Source: Proteus hauseri ATCC 700826 (GTDB lineage: Bacteria; Pseudomonadota; Gammaproteobacteria; Enterobacterales; Enterobacteriaceae). Taken from it: a stretch of 64,000 nucleotides of DNA. Both the position numbers and the translations under genes were made by a program. Shown here piece after piece: positions 32,691 to 44,590 of this stretch (position 1 is the stretch's first letter; every line of letters starts with the position of its first letter). The notes under the pieces are model-generated. The model saw only the letters and a program-made list of their open reading frames with translations, was not told the DNA's origin and searched no databases. The stretch spans positions 62,001 to 126,000 of the forward strand of contig NZ_LXEV01000011.1 of NCBI RefSeq assembly GCF_001654965.1, read 5' to 3'.

Positions 32691-33311
32691 ATGTCAAAAC
32701 CATCATTTGATTCTATTGAATCACAAGCAAGTTACGGTATTGGTCTGCAAGTTGGGCAACAACTAACTGAGTCAGGTCTTCAAGGATTAGAGCCTGCAGC
32801 GCTGTTAGCTGGCTTGACCGATGCATTAGAAGGGAATGCACCTTCTGTACCTGTTGAAACGCTACATAACGCATTACGTACTATGCATGAGCGTGCCGAA
32901 GCTGTTCGTCAAGAACGCCAAGCAGAACTTGCTGATGCAGGTAAAATTTTCTTAGAAGAAAATGTGAAAAACGAAGGTGTTAACGTAACGGAATCAGGTT
33001 TACAGTATAAAGTACTGAACGCGGGAGAAGGTGCAATTCCTGCAAAAACTGATCACGTTCGTGTTCATTACACCGGTCGTTTAATTGATGGCACAGTGTT
33101 CGATAGTTCAGTACAACGTGGCCAACCCGCTGAATTCCCAGTAAATGGCGTTATTGCTGGCTGGATTGAAGCATTAACTTTAATGCCAGTAGGTTCAAAA
33201 TGGGAATTATATATTCCTTACCAATTAGCTTATGGCGAACGCGGTGCTGGTGCGGCTATTCCTCCATTCGCAACATTAGTTTTTGAAGTGGAATTACTCG
33301 AAATTTTATAA
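32691..33311 (+). CDS. fklB: FKBP-type peptidyl-prolyl isomerase FklB (FKBP22)
   Basis: Homodimeric prolyl isomerase. The 206 residues have the N-terminal helical dimerisation domain (about 1-95) and a C-terminal FKBP domain ([52 protein letters not shown]). No signal peptide, so cytoplasmic. The sequence is very close to E. coli FklB. ACAGGT lies 8 bases before the ATG. It diverges from gabD and ends in a terminator. Confidence 0.96.
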   Translation: MSKPSFDSIESQASYGIGLQVGQQLTESGLQGLEPAALLAGLTDALEGNAPSVPVETLHNALRTMHERAEAVRQERQAELADAGKIFLEENVKNEGVNVTESGLQYKVLNAGEGAIPAKTDHVRVHYTGRLIDGTVFDSSVQRGQPAEFPVNGVIAGWIEALTLMPVGSKWELYIPYQLAYGERGAGAAIPPFATLVFEVELLEIL

Positions 33312-33338
33312 TTTCATCTTTCACGATAAAACAAATAG

Positions 33339-33365
33339 AAATAGCCGGTTTTTCCGGCTATTTTT
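33339..33365 (+). terminator. Intrinsic terminator after fklB
   Basis: AAATAGCCGG and CCGGCTATTT around a 5-base T loop, then T5. Confidence 0.85.
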
Positions 33366-33461
33366 GTCTCTATACTGTAGTAAACAATGGTAATAGAGAT
33401 TTAGCGTGATTGATTCTTATAAGGGAGACTTTAACTCTTATAGAAACAAGAGAGGTGCATC

Positions 33462-34202
33462 ATGTTAGAACAAGTCAGCGAATTAGCTCGTCAAGCGGGT
33501 GTAGCAATAATGCATATTTATCAGCAGTCAGCACCAATAAAAGTAGAGGAAAAAAGTGATAATTCACCTGTCACTGAAGCTGACCTCGCTGCTCATCAAA
33601 TTATTAAACAAGGACTTGCAATAATTGCGCCTGAGATCCCTCAGTTATCTGAAGAAGATCCACCAGAGTGGGAAATTAGACGCCATTGGCAACGTTATTG
33701 GCTTATCGACCCACTTGATGGAACAAAAGAATTTATCAGTAAAAATGGTGAATTTACCGTCAATATTGCATTGATTGAAAATGGCATACCTGTTTTAGGT
33801 GTAGTTTATGCGCCTGTACAAAACGTACTTTATGCAGCCGCGAATAAACAAGCTTGGAAAGAAGTGTGCGGGCAGCGGCTCCCTATTCATGCCAGTCGTG
33901 CTGAACCCCCTGTTATTGTGATTAGCCGCTCGCATCAAGATGATGAATTAAAAGAGTATTTATCTCAATTGGGCTCTCATCAAACTGTGGCAGTAGGATC
34001 ATCGTTAAAATTTTGTCTGGTGGCTGAAGGTAAAGCTCAGCTCTATCCTCGCTTTGGGCCTACTCACACTTGGGATACAGCTGCAGGACATGCAGTTGCC
34101 ATCGCGGCTGGTGCACATGTTACTGATTGGAAAGGAGTAACGCTAGATTATTCTCCGAAAGAGTCACTGATAAATCCAGGCTTTAGAGTCTCTATTTTTT
34201 GA
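33462..34202 (+). CDS. cysQ: 3'(2'),5'-bisphosphate nucleotidase CysQ
   Basis: Removes the 3'-phosphate from PAP made in sulfate assimilation; Mg-dependent and Li-sensitive. The 246 residues have the inositol-monophosphatase-family motifs DPLDGTKEF (metal-binding Asp residues) and [17 protein letters not shown] precedes the ATG. E. coli has cycA, ytfE, ytfF, ytfGH and cpdB between fklB and cysQ; here the two are neighbours 150 bases apart. Confidence 0.96.
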   Translation: MLEQVSELARQAGVAIMHIYQQSAPIKVEEKSDNSPVTEADLAAHQIIKQGLAIIAPEIPQLSEEDPPEWEIRRHWQRYWLIDPLDGTKEFISKNGEFTVNIALIENGIPVLGVVYAPVQNVLYAAANKQAWKEVCGQRLPIHASRAEPPVIVISRSHQDDELKEYLSQLGSHQTVAVGSSLKFCLVAEGKAQLYPRFGPTHTWDTAAGHAVAIAAGAHVTDWKGVTLDYSPKESLINPGFRVSIF

Positions 34203-34218
34203 GTTTATTAGATTAAAT

Positions 34219-34245
34219 CGGAGCCCTTAATTTATTCGGGCTCTG
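34219..34245. terminator. Hairpin between convergent cysQ and ytfJ
   Basis: CGGAGCCC (34219-34226) pairs with GGGCTCTG (34238-34245) with one G-T. No T run follows on either strand, so termination strength is uncertain. Confidence 0.5.
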
Positions 34246-34260
34246 ATATGACAATAGCGA

Positions 34261-34821
34261 TTATTCTTTAATTAAATCATTGATAAGATTGATTGCTGTT
34301 GTTATTTCAGCGCCACTTAATACGCCTTCTTTTACAAAACGCACTTTACCTTGTTTATCAAGAACAACAATTGCTGAGCTCTCTTTTTGTAATCCCCAGT
34401 TTTTTAATGCCACGCCATCAGCGTCGACAATAAACTGCGACCAAGGAAACTCTTTTTTACTGTCTTCAACGCTGCCTCGTACAAAAGGGCCAGTACCAAA
34501 AACAGCATCATCAGTATTAATAATGGTGGTGGTTTGATAGCTGCCTTGTGGGAATTTAGCTTGTTTTATCGCATCAATAAGAGGGGTATTCATTTCTTTA
34601 GCTTTGCTGCGTCCAGCAATATGCTGCACCGTACGAACTTTTCCACTGAGCAGACCACTATTCCAGTTTTGGTAGCTAAACTTATCGGTTGCAGTGTCAT
34701 AAAGTAATTCACCTTTATCACTGACTGTAACAGCAGGAAGCTGAGTGTTTTCAGTAATATTATGAGCAAACGCCCATGTTGATGCACTGAGTAAGAGTGC
34801 AGCTAAAGTTATCTTGTGCAT
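34261..34821 (-). CDS. ytfJ: Periplasmic YtfJ-family protein
   Basis: 186 residues with a clear signal peptide (cleavage after about AFA, residue 19). The mature part resembles the thioredoxin-like fold of YtfJ (GKVRTVQHIAGRSKAKEMN; SAIVVLDKQGKVRFVKEG) but has no CXXC, so no thiol redox activity is expected. Function in E. coli is unknown. Convergent with cysQ and divergent from ytfK, as in E. coli. Confidence 0.92.
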   Translation of the reverse strand: MHKITLAALLLSASTWAFAHNITENTQLPAVTVSDKGELLYDTATDKFSYQNWNSGLLSGKVRTVQHIAGRSKAKEMNTPLIDAIKQAKFPQGSYQTTTIINTDDAVFGTGPFVRGSVEDSKKEFPWSQFIVDADGVALKNWGLQKESSAIVVLDKQGKVRFVKEGVLSGAEITTAINLINDLIKE

Positions 34822-35104
34822 AGCCGTTGTCCTATTATTGAAATCGATTTTACTTTCTATTTAATTATAGAAGGTAGTGTCGAATAATACCTGATTATAG
34901 ATACATTTTTTTAACATATAAGGTGTAATATAGAGTCAGAGTTATTTCTATTTATCTGCTTTAGTGTCAATAAATGTAAAAATAGATAAGAAAACTAAAT
35001 AAGTGGAACCTAGTACTTATAATTAGGTCTTTAGATTTGATATATATTGATAGGTCTTTATGACTGATTAAACTCACAACTGAGCATGGGAGACTAACTG
35101 AAAG

Positions 35105-35311
35105 ATGAAAATCTTCAACCGCTATAACCCAGAAAAAATTGCTCTCTACGTTAAGACATTATTTCGTGGACGGTTTTACATCAAAGGAATGGGCGCATTT
35201 GAATTCGATTACGGCAAAATATTGCTACCCAAAATAAAAGATAAGCTACATTTTAATGTGATGAGTGAAGTTAACCAACAGGTTATTTTGCTTAAAGCAG
35301 AGATGGGCTAA
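35105..35311 (+). CDS. ytfK: YtfK, stringent-response stimulator
   Basis: 68-residue DUF1107 protein close to E. coli YtfK ([40 protein letters not shown]). In E. coli it binds SpoT and tips it toward (p)ppGpp synthesis under phosphate or fatty-acid starvation. GGGAGACTAACTGAAAG precedes the ATG. A 283-base AT-rich upstream region separates it from ytfJ; no Pho box was recognised in it. Confidence 0.95.
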   Translation: MKIFNRYNPEKIALYVKTLFRGRFYIKGMGAFEFDYGKILLPKIKDKLHFNVMSEVNQQVILLKAEMG

Positions 35312-35325
35312 CTTTTATCTGATAG

Positions 35326-35375
35326 ATAACTGAGTCTTTATCTTGGGTGAATTTGATAAGACTCAGTTATTAATT
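35326..35375 (+). terminator. Hairpin after ytfK
   Basis: ATAACTGAGTCT (35326-35337) and AGACTCAGTTAT (35359-35370) form a perfect 12-bp stem 15 bases after the ytfK stop. The following TAATTTCTT is a weak T tract. Confidence 0.7.
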
Positions 35376-35422
35376 TCTTCAGTTATTTCTTTTTGGTAAG
35401 TCTAGTTTTATATTATCCGCGT

Positions 35423-36865
35423 TTAATGTTCCGCTTTGTTCTCACCTGCATTGTTTTTATTGAGACTGTTTTCTCTTACATCACCTTGCTCTGTTTTATT
35501 TTTATCTGTTCTCATTTCAACTTCTGTTGTGGTTGTTTGAGTTACAGGCATCTGTCCTTGTAAAACAGCTTTAACCGGTGGAGTATCGTCTACCCTAGTT
35601 ACTAACAATTGGTCGATTTTATAATTATCAATATCGACAACTTCAAATTTATAACCAGAGAATTTCACATAGTCTGTACGTTTTGGAATTTTACGTAAGC
35701 GATACATCATAAATCCGGCAATGGTTTCGTAATTGCTGGAATCAGGGAAATCATCGATATCCAGTGCTCGCATCACATCGTCAATAGGTGTTCCGCCTTC
35801 AACTAACCATGAATGCTCATCACGACTGACAATTTGTTCTTCTTGCCCTGGGCCAATTAAATCGCCCATCAGTGTTGTCATCACATCATTTAGTGTAATG
35901 ACGCCCATTACCATCGCATATTCATTAAGAATGATAGCAAAGTCTTCACCAGAGGTTTTAAAGCTCTCTAGCATATCTGAGAGTGTTAAAGTATCGGGAA
36001 TAATTAGCGCTTTGCGAATATGAACACCTTCGTTTAAGTTTAAACTTTGTCCATTAATAACGCGATTAAGTAGCTCTTTAGAATCGACATAACCAATAAT
36101 ATGGTCGATATCACCTTCACAAACTAAAAATTTAGAGTGAGGCTGAGTCGCAATCTTATGCTTAATATCGTCTTCTGTTTCTTCACGATCAAAATAGACA
36201 ACGTCTTCTCGAGGGGTCATGGCTGACGGAACAGTACGTGACTCTAATTCAAATACATTTTCAATTAACTCATGTTCTTGTTTACGTAAAACACCCGCAA
36301 CAGCACCGGCTTCTACAATGGCAAAAATATCATCAGAAGTAATATCTTCATTTCTCACCATCGGTATTTTAAATAATTTGAAGATAAGATCAGCAATACC
36401 ATTAAATAGCCAAACAAGAGGACGAAAGAAGGCGAGACAAAAACGCATTGGGTTAACAATTTTTAATGCAATAACTTCAGGTTTAATCATTCCAATTCGT
36501 TTTGGTGTAAGGTCTGCCAAAAGAATAAACATTGAAGTAACGATAATAAACGAGAAGATTGATCCTAATTGTTGGGCAAGAGGTTCTTCGAAAAATTGTA
36601 AGAAAAAGCTTTTTAATGATGGTGAAAATGCGGATTCACCAACAATACCCGCTAAAATGGCAACGGCATTAAGGCCAATTTGTACCACAGTAAAAAACAT
36701 ACCAGGCATTTCTTGCATTTTTAATACGCGAGCTGCGTTGATATTTCCTTCATCAACCAGTTGTTTGAGTTTAATACGACGAGAAGCTGCAAGAGAGATT
36801 TCAGACAGCGAAAAAAAGGCGCTGATGGCACAAAGCAAAAGCACAATGAGTAAACTATTAAGCAT
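35423..36865 (-). CDS. paeA: CNNM/CBS-domain membrane protein PaeA (YtfL)
   Basis: Inner-membrane protein of the CorB/CorC-HlyC family; in E. coli and Salmonella YtfL exports cadaverine and putrescine. The 480 residues have a CNNM domain with about four membrane segments (about 1-150), two CBS domains (about 205-330) and a C-terminal CorC_HlyC domain (about 345-430). A charged Lys/Glu/Asn tail closes it. Divergent from nothing close; msrA lies upstream on the same strand with a gap of about 160 bases. Confidence 0.9.
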   Translation of the reverse strand: MLNSLLIVLLLCAISAFFSLSEISLAASRRIKLKQLVDEGNINAARVLKMQEMPGMFFTVVQIGLNAVAILAGIVGESAFSPSLKSFFLQFFEEPLAQQLGSIFSFIIVTSMFILLADLTPKRIGMIKPEVIALKIVNPMRFCLAFFRPLVWLFNGIADLIFKLFKIPMVRNEDITSDDIFAIVEAGAVAGVLRKQEHELIENVFELESRTVPSAMTPREDVVYFDREETEDDIKHKIATQPHSKFLVCEGDIDHIIGYVDSKELLNRVINGQSLNLNEGVHIRKALIIPDTLTLSDMLESFKTSGEDFAIILNEYAMVMGVITLNDVMTTLMGDLIGPGQEEQIVSRDEHSWLVEGGTPIDDVMRALDIDDFPDSSNYETIAGFMMYRLRKIPKRTDYVKFSGYKFEVVDIDNYKIDQLLVTRVDDTPPVKAVLQGQMPVTQTTTTEVEMRTDKNKTEQGDVRENSLNKNNAGENKAEH

Positions 36866-37027
36866 ATAAGGCTCACATCACCCGGAGTATTTTATTTAAA
36901 GGGCAATACCAGAGTGTTAACAATAGAAGATAAATCAATATATTGTGATAGACTATTTAATAAAAATAGACACAAAGACAGATAAGAGGGCGCGATTATA
37001 TCATCGCCCTGCTATTTTCTGCTAGTT

Positions 37028-37666
37028 TTAGTTTTCAGGTGGTAAACAAATACCAATCCCCCCTAAACCACAATAACCTTGTGGATTCTTATATAAGTAT
37101 TGCTGGTGGTAATCCTCAGCAAAATAGAAAGGGCCTGTGGGTTGTATTTCTGTCGTGATTTCTTGATGATTGTCTTGTTGTTGCATCGCTTGTTGATAAC
37201 GTTTTTTTGATTCTATTGCTTGCTGATATTGAGATGCCGTACAGGTATAAATTGCCGAACGGTACTGGCTACCAATATCATTACCTTGACGCATTCCTTG
37301 TGCAGGATTGTGATTTTCCCAAAAGAGAGTGAGCAATTGTTGGTAGCTAATAATGTTGGGATCAAAAACGATTTTTACCACTTCAGCATGACCCGTACGA
37401 CCTTGGCAAACTTGTTCATAAGTTGGGTTTTCGGTCACGCCGCCGCTATATCCTGCACTAGTGGTATAAATTCCAGGCTGTTGCCAAAAAAGACGTTCTA
37501 CACCCCAAAAACAGCCCATAGCAAAATAAGCGGTTTCCATATTTGGAGGGGAAGTCTTGATGGGATGTCCATTAACTGCATGATAAGCAGAAATGTCTAA
37601 TGGTGTCAGATTACCTTTGAAGGCATTCTCTGGTTGGTAAGCTCGATGTTGCAAGGTAGACTCCAT
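37028..37666 (-). CDS. msrA: Peptide methionine sulfoxide reductase MsrA
   Basis: Reduces the S-epimer of methionine sulfoxide in proteins. The 212 residues show the active-site motif [13 protein letters not shown] (catalytic Cys about 52) and GYSGG, with recycling cysteine(s) near the C-terminus ([11 protein letters not shown]). It diverges from tamA, as in E. coli. Confidence 0.97.
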   Translation of the reverse strand: MESTLQHRAYQPENAFKGNLTPLDISAYHAVNGHPIKTSPPNMETAYFAMGCFWGVERLFWQQPGIYTTSAGYSGGVTENPTYEQVCQGRTGHAEVVKIVFDPNIISYQQLLTLFWENHNPAQGMRQGNDIGSQYRSAIYTCTASQYQQAIESKKRYQQAMQQQDNHQEITTEIQPTGPFYFAEDYHQQYLYKNPQGYCGLGGIGICLPPEN

Positions 37667-37792
37667 TTTTTATATTTGTAAACGCTTTAGTATGGTAAAG
37701 GTTTAATATTGTTATAAACTAAATCTACAATAAAGCTAATAATAGACCGTCGTCAAATCATCAAATCGACTAAATACTATTGAGGAGAAAGC

Positions 37793-39535
37793 GTGCCGAG
37801 ATACTCCGTTATCTACGTTCTCTGTCTGTCTTTCGCTGCACCTGTTGCCTATGGGGCAAATTTGCGTTTAAAAGTGGAAGGTTTAGAAGGGCAACTCGAA
37901 AAGAATGCACGAGTGCAGCTATCAAACATAACAACAGAAGAAGTTGCACCAGATGGGCGTTTTCGTGCGCGTGTTGAAAAAGCAATTCAAGAAGGGCTTC
38001 GGCCTTTAGGTTACTATCAGCCTACTATCACTTTTGATTACCAAGAAAATACACCTCCTGCACGCTCGGTGTTAACAGCGAAGGTTAATCCAGGGATCCC
38101 TGTTTTACTAAAAGGTGTTGATATTGTACTTGAAGGTGGTGCAAAAACAGACGAGCAATACGCTAAAGTTATTAAAGAAAATACACCACCTTTAGATAGT
38201 GTGTTAAATCACGGTGATTATGAAAAGCTAAAAGGCTCATTGACGGGACTTGCTATTCGTCGTGGTTATTTCGATGCAGAAATGGAAAAAAGCCAATTAG
38301 GTGTCTCTTTAGGTCAACATGCCTCTTATTGGGATTTCGTTTTTAATAGCGGTGAACGTTATCGTTTTGGCACAGTGAACTATACCGGATCTCAAATACG
38401 AGAAGACTACTTACAAAATATCGTCCCTTTTAAAGAAGGTGATTATTACTCTTCTGAAGAATTAGCTGAGTTCAATCGACGCTTAGCTGCAACTGGCTGG
38501 TTTAATTCTGCAATGGTAACGCCAGATATCGCTAAAGCACGGAGCGAAGGTTCATACCTTTTACCCATGAATGCCACAGTCACACCACGTTCTCGAAACT
38601 ATGTTGAACTTGGTGGTGGTTTTGCAACTGATGTTGGTCCTCGACTTAATATGCAGTGGGATAAACCGTGGATGAATTCTCGCGGCCATAGTCTGACATC
38701 CAATATTAGCCTGTCTCAACCTGAGCAATCTATTGGTGCAAATTATAAGATCCCACTTAAAGTAAACCCATTAGAACAATATTATGGTGTTCAAGGTGGT
38801 TTTAAACGTACTGATTTGAACGATACTCGTTCTGATACCACAACGCTGAATGTTTCTCGTAACTGGGATATGTCTACAGGATGGCAATACAGCATTAATA
38901 CGCGTTGGAGCCTGAGCCACTTTACTCAAGGTGACGTTACTAATACCACCATGCTGTTATATCCAGGCGTTAATGCCAGTCGGGTTCGTCAACGAGGTGG
39001 TATGATGCCATATTGGGGGGATAGCCAACGTTATTCGCTTGATTACTCAAATAAAATTTGGGGTTCTGATGTTGAATTCGCTGCATTTCAAGCACAACAA
39101 GTTTGGATCCGCACACCGTGGGAAGGACATCGTTTTGTAGTCCGAGGTCACTTCGGTTGGATTGAAACCAATGCTTTTGAGCGAGTTCCTCCTGAATTAC
39201 GTTTCTTCGCCGGGGGGGATAGAAGCGTTCGTGGCTTTAAATATCAAAGTATTTCACCTGAAGATGGTAAAGGTAATTTAACGGGTGCATCAAGAATGTT
39301 AGTCGGCTCAGTGGAATATCAATATAACGTTACTGGAAACTGGTGGAGTGCGGTATTTATTGATAGTGGTGAAGCTGTTAATGATTTCACACGAAGCGAT
39401 TTTAAAACAGGTGCGGGTGCGGGTGTTCGCTGGGCATCGCCTGTTGGTCCAATTAAATTTGATTTAGCATTACCTGTTAGTGATGTGGATAAACGTAGAC
39501 TCCAGTTTTATATCGGATTAGGGGCAGAGTTATGA
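37793..39535 (+). CDS. tamA: Translocation and assembly module subunit TamA
   Basis: Omp85-family outer-membrane protein that works with TamB in assembling some outer-membrane proteins and in phospholipid transport. The 580 residues have a signal peptide (ending VAYG, about 23), three POTRA domains (to about 265) and a C-terminal 16-strand barrel with the signature [17 protein letters not shown] in loop 6. The last strand ends in FYIGLGAEL. The start is GTG at 37793 after GAGGAG. Its stop overlaps the tamB start (ATGA). Confidence 0.96.
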   Translation: MPRYSVIYVLCLSFAAPVAYGANLRLKVEGLEGQLEKNARVQLSNITTEEVAPDGRFRARVEKAIQEGLRPLGYYQPTITFDYQENTPPARSVLTAKVNPGIPVLLKGVDIVLEGGAKTDEQYAKVIKENTPPLDSVLNHGDYEKLKGSLTGLAIRRGYFDAEMEKSQLGVSLGQHASYWDFVFNSGERYRFGTVNYTGSQIREDYLQNIVPFKEGDYYSSEELAEFNRRLAATGWFNSAMVTPDIAKARSEGSYLLPMNATVTPRSRNYVELGGGFATDVGPRLNMQWDKPWMNSRGHSLTSNISLSQPEQSIGANYKIPLKVNPLEQYYGVQGGFKRTDLNDTRSDTTTLNVSRNWDMSTGWQYSINTRWSLSHFTQGDVTNTTMLLYPGVNASRVRQRGGMMPYWGDSQRYSLDYSNKIWGSDVEFAAFQAQQVWIRTPWEGHRFVVRGHFGWIETNAFERVPPELRFFAGGDRSVRGFKYQSISPEDGKGNLTGASRMLVGSVEYQYNVTGNWWSAVFIDSGEAVNDFTRSDFKTGAGAGVRWASPVGPIKFDLALPVSDVDKRRLQFYIGLGAEL

Positions 39536-42500
39536 TGAAGTGGTTGAAATGGATTGCGCTTACACTCCTTATCATTATTCTGCTTACTTTCGGCGCTATA
39601 GCGTGGATTTTAGGCACACAGTCAGGCTTACACTTTGCAATTAACAGCGCAGCTCGTTGGGTTCCAGGTTTAGAAATTCAAGATGTTAATGGTGGTTGGA
39701 AAGATCTGCACTTAACGGGTGTTGAATACCAAATGCCGGGCATTAACGTTAATGTCGGCGAATTATCACTTGGGTTACGTTTAGCGTGTCTAACTGATAA
39801 ACAGGTTTGTATTGATAATTTAGGCACAAAAGATGTTGTGGTGAATGTCGATACCAGTGCATTTCCTCCTTCTGAAGAAACGCCGCCATCAGAACCTTTA
39901 ACGGAGCTTAATGCACCCCTACCGATTTTCTTAAATTCACTTTCATTAGAAAATACCCACGTTAAAATTGACGATATGGCGATATCGTTGAGCGATTTTA
40001 AAACCGCAGCTCAGTGGGAAGGGCGCCAAGTTACCTTAAAATCTACCCTTATTGACAATTTGCTGGTGGCGTTACCTAAAACGCCAGAAGAAGGCAGTAT
40101 AGAGGCGGTAGCACAAGAGGTAAAACAGGTAGCAACCGCTGAACCTAAAGCTGAACCAACGACACAAGAAGAGAAAGAAAAAGCCTTAGCAGACACGATT
40201 AAAGAGATTTTCGCAAAACCATTACTCGCTGAATTACCTGAAATTATTATCCCTGTTGATGTGAAAATTGAAGGTATTGAAGGAAAACAACTTCAAGTTA
40301 CAGGTGATACACCGGTTACTATTAATCAGTTGGTTCTGCAAGCTGAGACTCAAGACAAACACATATCTCTTACTCAATTTACGGTTGATGCTCCAGAGGG
40401 TGAAATCACTTTATCTGGTGGTATTACATTGGATAAGCAGTGGCCTGTTAATCTTGATATTAATGGTGCTATTCGTGATGTGGCTGGACTTGAAGATTTT
40501 AAAGATCAGAAAATCACCTTATCTTTACAAGGTGCTATTCTAGACGAATTAAAACTGGCTCTTTCATTAACGGGCGTAGTGACGGCAACGCTTGATGCTC
40601 AAGCTGAATTAGCCAAGCCTCATTTACCATTAAAACTTACCCTTGAAAGTGAAAAGGTACGCTGGCCATTAACAGGTGATGTGCAATATCAACTTGATGG
40701 CACAAGGCTACGTCTTAATGGTCAGACAGATAATTACGATCTTTCATTACGTTCGGATATTCAAGGACAAGATATACCGCCAGCCAAATTAACACTGGAT
40801 GCGAAAGGTAATGAAGAGAAAATAGAGTTAACACGCCTACGTTTAGCTGCCTTGCAAGGCCATGCCGATATCACCGGGGTTGCGGATTGGAGCAAAGCCA
40901 TTAGCTGGAATGCGTTATTAACCATTTCAGGAATTAATACAGTAAAACAATACCCAGATATTCCCGCTAAGCTCGATGGTCGTATAGCAACAACTGGAAG
41001 CCTGTATGGTGGAAGTTGGCAACTACGAGTTCCTGAAATTACCTTAGATGGCAGTGTTAAAAATAACATAATTAAAGCTCGAGGTAATGCTTATGGTAAT
41101 GACTCTGGTCAGTGGAATATCCCCCAATTAAAACTTATTTTAGGTAAAAATAACCTCGATATTGAAGGGCATTTAGGGGATAAATGGGCGTTAGACGCTA
41201 ATATCAACGCACCCGGTTTAAATGGCTTAGTTCCGGGTTTAGCGGGTGTTATCAAAGGTAAAGTGAATATTCGTGGTGATATTAATACACCTAAAATTAT
41301 TGCTGACATAAATGCACAAGGCATTCAATGGCAAGACCAAGTTAGCGTTGAATCAGTCACAATAAAAGGTGATGTCACCTCTGATAAAGAGATTGGTGGC
41401 AAACTTGCTATTACAGCTCGCCAGCTAAGACAGGCTGATTTAATTATAAGAAATTTAGCTTTAAACGCATCAGGTACTGAAAAACAGCATAAATTAACGC
41501 TAAAAGTAGAAGGTGAACCCGTTTCTGGTGGGCTGACACTGGCAGGTTCATTTGATAAAGAAAAACAGCAATGGAAAGGAACTTTAAACAACACGGCATT
41601 TGATACACCCGTAGGTGAATGGCGTTTAAATAAAGCAATGGCTCTTAACTTGTTAGCTGAAAAACAAGAAGTCACCATTGGTTCTCATTGCTGGGTTAAT
41701 CCAAATGCACAGTTGTGTGTACCTAAAGCGATTACTGTTGGCGAAAGTGGCTCTGCTGCAATCACGCTAACACGCTTTGATTTAGCCATGATAAAACCCT
41801 TCTTACCGCCAGAAACATCACTTAAAGGTGTGTTTACGGGAGATGCAACGGCAACGTGGAATTCTAAAGGTGGGTTACCTAAAGCCTCTGTCAATCTTAA
41901 AGGGCAAGGTGTTGCATTAAAGCAAAATCTAGAAGGGACTATTTTACCAATAGATTTTGATGCAATCACACTTAATGCTGACATTAATAATGGTAAAGCA
42001 TCACTCCAGTGGCTTATTAGTATTGTGGGCAATGGTGATTTTAAAGGGAATGTGCATGTCTCAGACCTTGAACATAAACGCCAGTTATCCGGTAATGTAG
42101 ATATTGATAACTTAACTTTAGACTTAATTAAGCCTTTCTTAGGTAAAGGTGAAATTGCACAAGGAAGTATTGGTGCTCAATTACGTTTAGGTGGTAGTGC
42201 ACAATCACCATTATTATTTGGCCAATTTGGCATCAATCAATTGAAAGTAGCTGGGCACTGGATCCCGTTTGATATCACTAAAGGAAATGTTGATATCAGC
42301 TTTAATGGTGCAACCTCTGATTTAGGCGGTAGAATTGAAACACCTGAAGGTTACTTAAACCTTACTGGTAATGCTGACTGGCGTAAATTAGATGAATGGC
42401 GAGCGGTTGTTGCTGCTAATGGCAATAAATTACGAGTATCGCTACCACCTATGGTACGTATTGATGTGAATCCTGATTTAGTTTTTGAAGCAGGTCCACA

Positions 42501-43356
42501 TTTACTTAAACTAGACGGTCGTATTGATATCCCTTGGGCTAGAATTGTTGTTCAAGACCTACCTGAATCTGCAGTATCGGCTTCTTCAGACGAAGTCATG
42601 CTAAATGATGATTTACAACCTATTGCACCCAAAGAAACATCGATTCCAATTCAAAGCAATTTAGCGATTAATATTGGTGATGATGTGACATTGGACGCAT
42701 TTGGACTTAAAGCTAGATTGACAGGTATACTTAAAGTCGATCAAAGTAAACAAGGGCTTGGTTTGAATGGCCAAATTGATATTCCTAAAGGGGAATTCAA
42801 AGCTTATGGACAAGATTTACAAGTACGTAAGGGGCAAATCTTATTCTCTGGGCCTGTTGATCAGCCTTACTTAAATATTGAAGCTATTCGTAATCCTGAG
42901 AATACCGCAAATAATGTTATTGCTGGAGTTCGAGTAACAGGGCTTGCTGATAAACCCAAGGTTGAAATTTTCTCTGAACCTGCATTTACTCAACAAGAGG
43001 CATTATCTTACTTGTTAAGAGGTGAAGGATTAGATAAAAGTGGTGATGCAGATTCAGCACAAATGACAGCAATGCTGATAGGATTAGGTGTTGGTCAAAG
43101 TGGTCAACTTGTCGGGCGCATTGGTGAAACCTTTGGTGTTTCAGATTTAGCGCTGGATACACAAGGTGTGGGTGACAACTCACAAGTTGTGGTCAGTGGT
43201 AGGATAACCAATGATCTACAAGTGAAATATGGTGTGGGTATCTTTGATTCGCTAGCGACGTTAACTCTACGTTATCGCTTGATGCCTAGGTTGTATTTAC
43301 AAGCCGTGTCTGGTATGAATCAGGCAATAGATCTGCTTTATCAATTTGAGTTTTAA
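39532..43356 (+). CDS. tamB: Translocation and assembly module subunit TamB
   Basis: AsmA-like bridge protein anchored in the inner membrane and spanning the periplasm to TamA as a hydrophobic-grooved beta structure. The 1274 residues have one N-terminal membrane helix (about 7-27), a very long repetitive beta-rich region, and the C-terminal DUF490/TamB domain (about 900-1274) ending in FEF. An acidic Glu/Lys/Pro/Thr insertion lies at about 180-225. ATGs are at 39532 and 39535; the first forms an ATGA overlap with tamA. Confidence 0.95.
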   Translation: MMKWLKWIALTLLIIILLTFGAIAWILGTQSGLHFAINSAARWVPGLEIQDVNGGWKDLHLTGVEYQMPGINVNVGELSLGLRLACLTDKQVCIDNLGTKDVVVNVDTSAFPPSEETPPSEPLTELNAPLPIFLNSLSLENTHVKIDDMAISLSDFKTAAQWEGRQVTLKSTLIDNLLVALPKTPEEGSIEAVAQEVKQVATAEPKAEPTTQEEKEKALADTIKEIFAKPLLAELPEIIIPVDVKIEGIEGKQLQVTGDTPVTINQLVLQAETQDKHISLTQFTVDAPEGEITLSGGITLDKQWPVNLDINGAIRDVAGLEDFKDQKITLSLQGAILDELKLALSLTGVVTATLDAQAELAKPHLPLKLTLESEKVRWPLTGDVQYQLDGTRLRLNGQTDNYDLSLRSDIQGQDIPPAKLTLDAKGNEEKIELTRLRLAALQGHADITGVADWSKAISWNALLTISGINTVKQYPDIPAKLDGRIATTGSLYGGSWQLRVPEITLDGSVKNNIIKARGNAYGNDSGQWNIPQLKLILGKNNLDIEGHLGDKWALDANINAPGLNGLVPGLAGVIKGKVNIRGDINTPKIIADINAQGIQWQDQVSVESVTIKGDVTSDKEIGGKLAITARQLRQADLIIRNLALNASGTEKQHKLTLKVEGEPVSGGLTLAGSFDKEKQQWKGTLNNTAFDTPVGEWRLNKAMALNLLAEKQEVTIGSHCWVNPNAQLCVPKAITVGESGSAAITLTRFDLAMIKPFLPPETSLKGVFTGDATATWNSKGGLPKASVNLKGQGVALKQNLEGTILPIDFDAITLNADINNGKASLQWLISIVGNGDFKGNVHVSDLEHKRQLSGNVDIDNLTLDLIKPFLGKGEIAQGSIGAQLRLGGSAQSPLLFGQFGINQLKVAGHWIPFDITKGNVDISFNGATSDLGGRIETPEGYLNLTGNADWRKLDEWRAVVAANGNKLRVSLPPMVRIDVNPDLVFEAGPHLLKLDGRIDIPWARIVVQDLPESAVSASSDEVMLNDDLQPIAPKETSIPIQSNLAINIGDDVTLDAFGLKARLTGILKVDQSKQGLGLNGQIDIPKGEFKAYGQDLQVRKGQILFSGPVDQPYLNIEAIRNPENTANNVIAGVRVTGLADKPKVEIFSEPAFTQQEALSYLLRGEGLDKSGDADSAQMTAMLIGLGVGQSGQLVGRIGETFGVSDLALDTQGVGDNSQVVVSGRITNDLQVKYGVGIFDSLATLTLRYRLMPRLYLQAVSGMNQAIDLLYQFEF

Positions 43357-43360
43357 TTAT

Positions 43361-43708
43361 ATGCGAATTATTGTTTATGGTAGTTTACGGCAAAATCAAG
43401 GTAACCATCACTGGATGACCTATGCACAACTATTAGGTGAGCATAAATTAGTTGGGTATAAACTCTATGATTTGGGGTTTTACCCTGCGGTTGTTGAAGG
43501 TGATGGCGAAATAGAATGTGAAGTCTATCGAATAACACCTTCTATATTGACAGAACTTGATGAATTGAAAAAGAATGATCAAGATTACAAGCGACAACTG
43601 ATTTCGACACCTTATGGCAGTGCTTGGATCTATCTTTATCAAAAGTCTGTTGATGGTTTGCGCGAGATAAAATGCGGTGATTGGCTAAAACGTCACGAAG
43701 AAGAGTAA
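43361..43708 (+). CDS. ytfP: Gamma-glutamylcyclotransferase-like protein YtfP
   Basis: 115-residue AIG2/GGCT-fold protein. The substrate-binding YGSLRQNQGNHHW motif opens it (IVYGSLR is the family signature), with DELKKND and acidic catalytic Glu candidates in the middle. The frame starts earlier at a TTG inside tamB, but the ATG at 43361, 4 bases after the tamB stop, aligns with E. coli. Third gene of the tamA-tamB-ytfP operon. The true substrate is unknown. Confidence 0.93.
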   Translation: MRIIVYGSLRQNQGNHHWMTYAQLLGEHKLVGYKLYDLGFYPAVVEGDGEIECEVYRITPSILTELDELKKNDQDYKRQLISTPYGSAWIYLYQKSVDGLREIKCGDWLKRHEEE

Positions 43709-43744
43709 AAGGTTATTTACTCCTTACTGCAAGTTATATAAAAC

Positions 43745-43772
43745 GGCTCGATAGTGATATCGGGCCTTTTTT
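43745..43772 (+). terminator. Intrinsic terminator after ytfP
   Basis: GGCTCGATA (43745-43753) pairs, with one T-G, with TATCGGGCC (43758-43766), then T6. Confidence 0.85.
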
Positions 43773-44062
43773 ACGCATAAAGCTATATAAAAACATTTAC
43801 TTATTTATTCTCTAGATTTATTTTTTATTATTAATAATAAGCCGGTTTTACCTATTTATAGAGATAGATATTATTACTGCTTTGCTTATTTTTATTATTT
43901 TATTCATGAGAGATAGAAAGAAAAAGAAGATAAAACAGTAGATTAAAATTTATAGGCTGGATTATTAATATAAGCCCTTCAATAAAGATAAAGGGCTTAT
44001 ATTTTTAAGATGAATTATTTGTTTATAAACAACTTACCTTATGAACTCTGATTAACTCAGAA
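43773..44062. other. Intergenic region ytfP-ppa with a long hairpin
   Basis: 290 AT-rich bases without a gene between convergent genes. A perfect 11-bp inverted repeat, TATAAGCCCTT (43969-43979) and AAGGGCTTATA (43991-44001), is followed on the plus strand by a short T run. It may terminate ppa on the minus strand, though the tail there is weak. Confidence 0.6.
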
Positions 44063-44590
44063 TTATTTTTTAGCGCGTTCGAAAGAAGACAGAATTTCAG
44101 CTTTAGCTGCTTCTACGCCTTCCCAACCGTCAACTTTCACCCATTTACCAGATTCTAAATCTTTGTAGTGTTCAAAGAAGTGTTTGATCTGTGCTTTTAA
44201 CAGTTCTGGCAAGTCTGTCACATCTTTAATGTGATCATATTCTTTGCTTAGTTTAGTATGAGGAACAGCAACCAGTTTCGCATCTTCACCTGATTCGTCA
44301 GTCATTTTCAGTACGCCAACGGGACGGCAACGAATAACTGAACCAGGTTGTAATGGGTATGGAGTTGGAACCAGAACGTCTACTGGGTCACCATCTAAAG
44401 ATAAGGTGTTATTGATGTAACCGTAGTTGCATGGGTAGAACATTGCTGTTGACATAAAACGGTCAACGAACAGAGCGCCACTTTCTTTGTCAACTTCGTA
44501 TTTAATTGGATCAGCATTTGCTGGGATTTCAATAACAACATAGATATCTTCTGGCAGTTCTTTACCAGCAGGAACATGATTCAGGCTCAT
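44063..44590 (-). CDS. ppa: Inorganic pyrophosphatase
   Basis: Cytoplasmic Mg-dependent hexameric enzyme that splits pyrophosphate and so drives biosynthetic reactions forward. The 175 residues carry the family I signature DGDPVDVLV and the metal-binding YNNTLS-type [12 protein letters not shown], with KYEVDK near the N-terminus. Length equals E. coli minus one. Same strand as fbp upstream, but 200 bases and a terminator separate them. Confidence 0.97.
   Translation of the reverse strand: MSLNHVPAGKELPEDIYVVIEIPANADPIKYEVDKESGALFVDRFMSTAMFYPCNYGYINNTLSLDGDPVDVLVPTPYPLQPGSVIRCRPVGVLKMTDESGEDAKLVAVPHTKLSKEYDHIKDVTDLPELLKAQIKHFFEHYKDLESGKWVKVDGWEGVEAAKAEILSSFERAKK

Noticed and set aside
37102-37109. 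Chi octamers GCTGGTGG here and at 40062 and 48983
   Set aside because: Isolated octamers inside or beside genes; expected in enterobacterial chromosomes and not informative.
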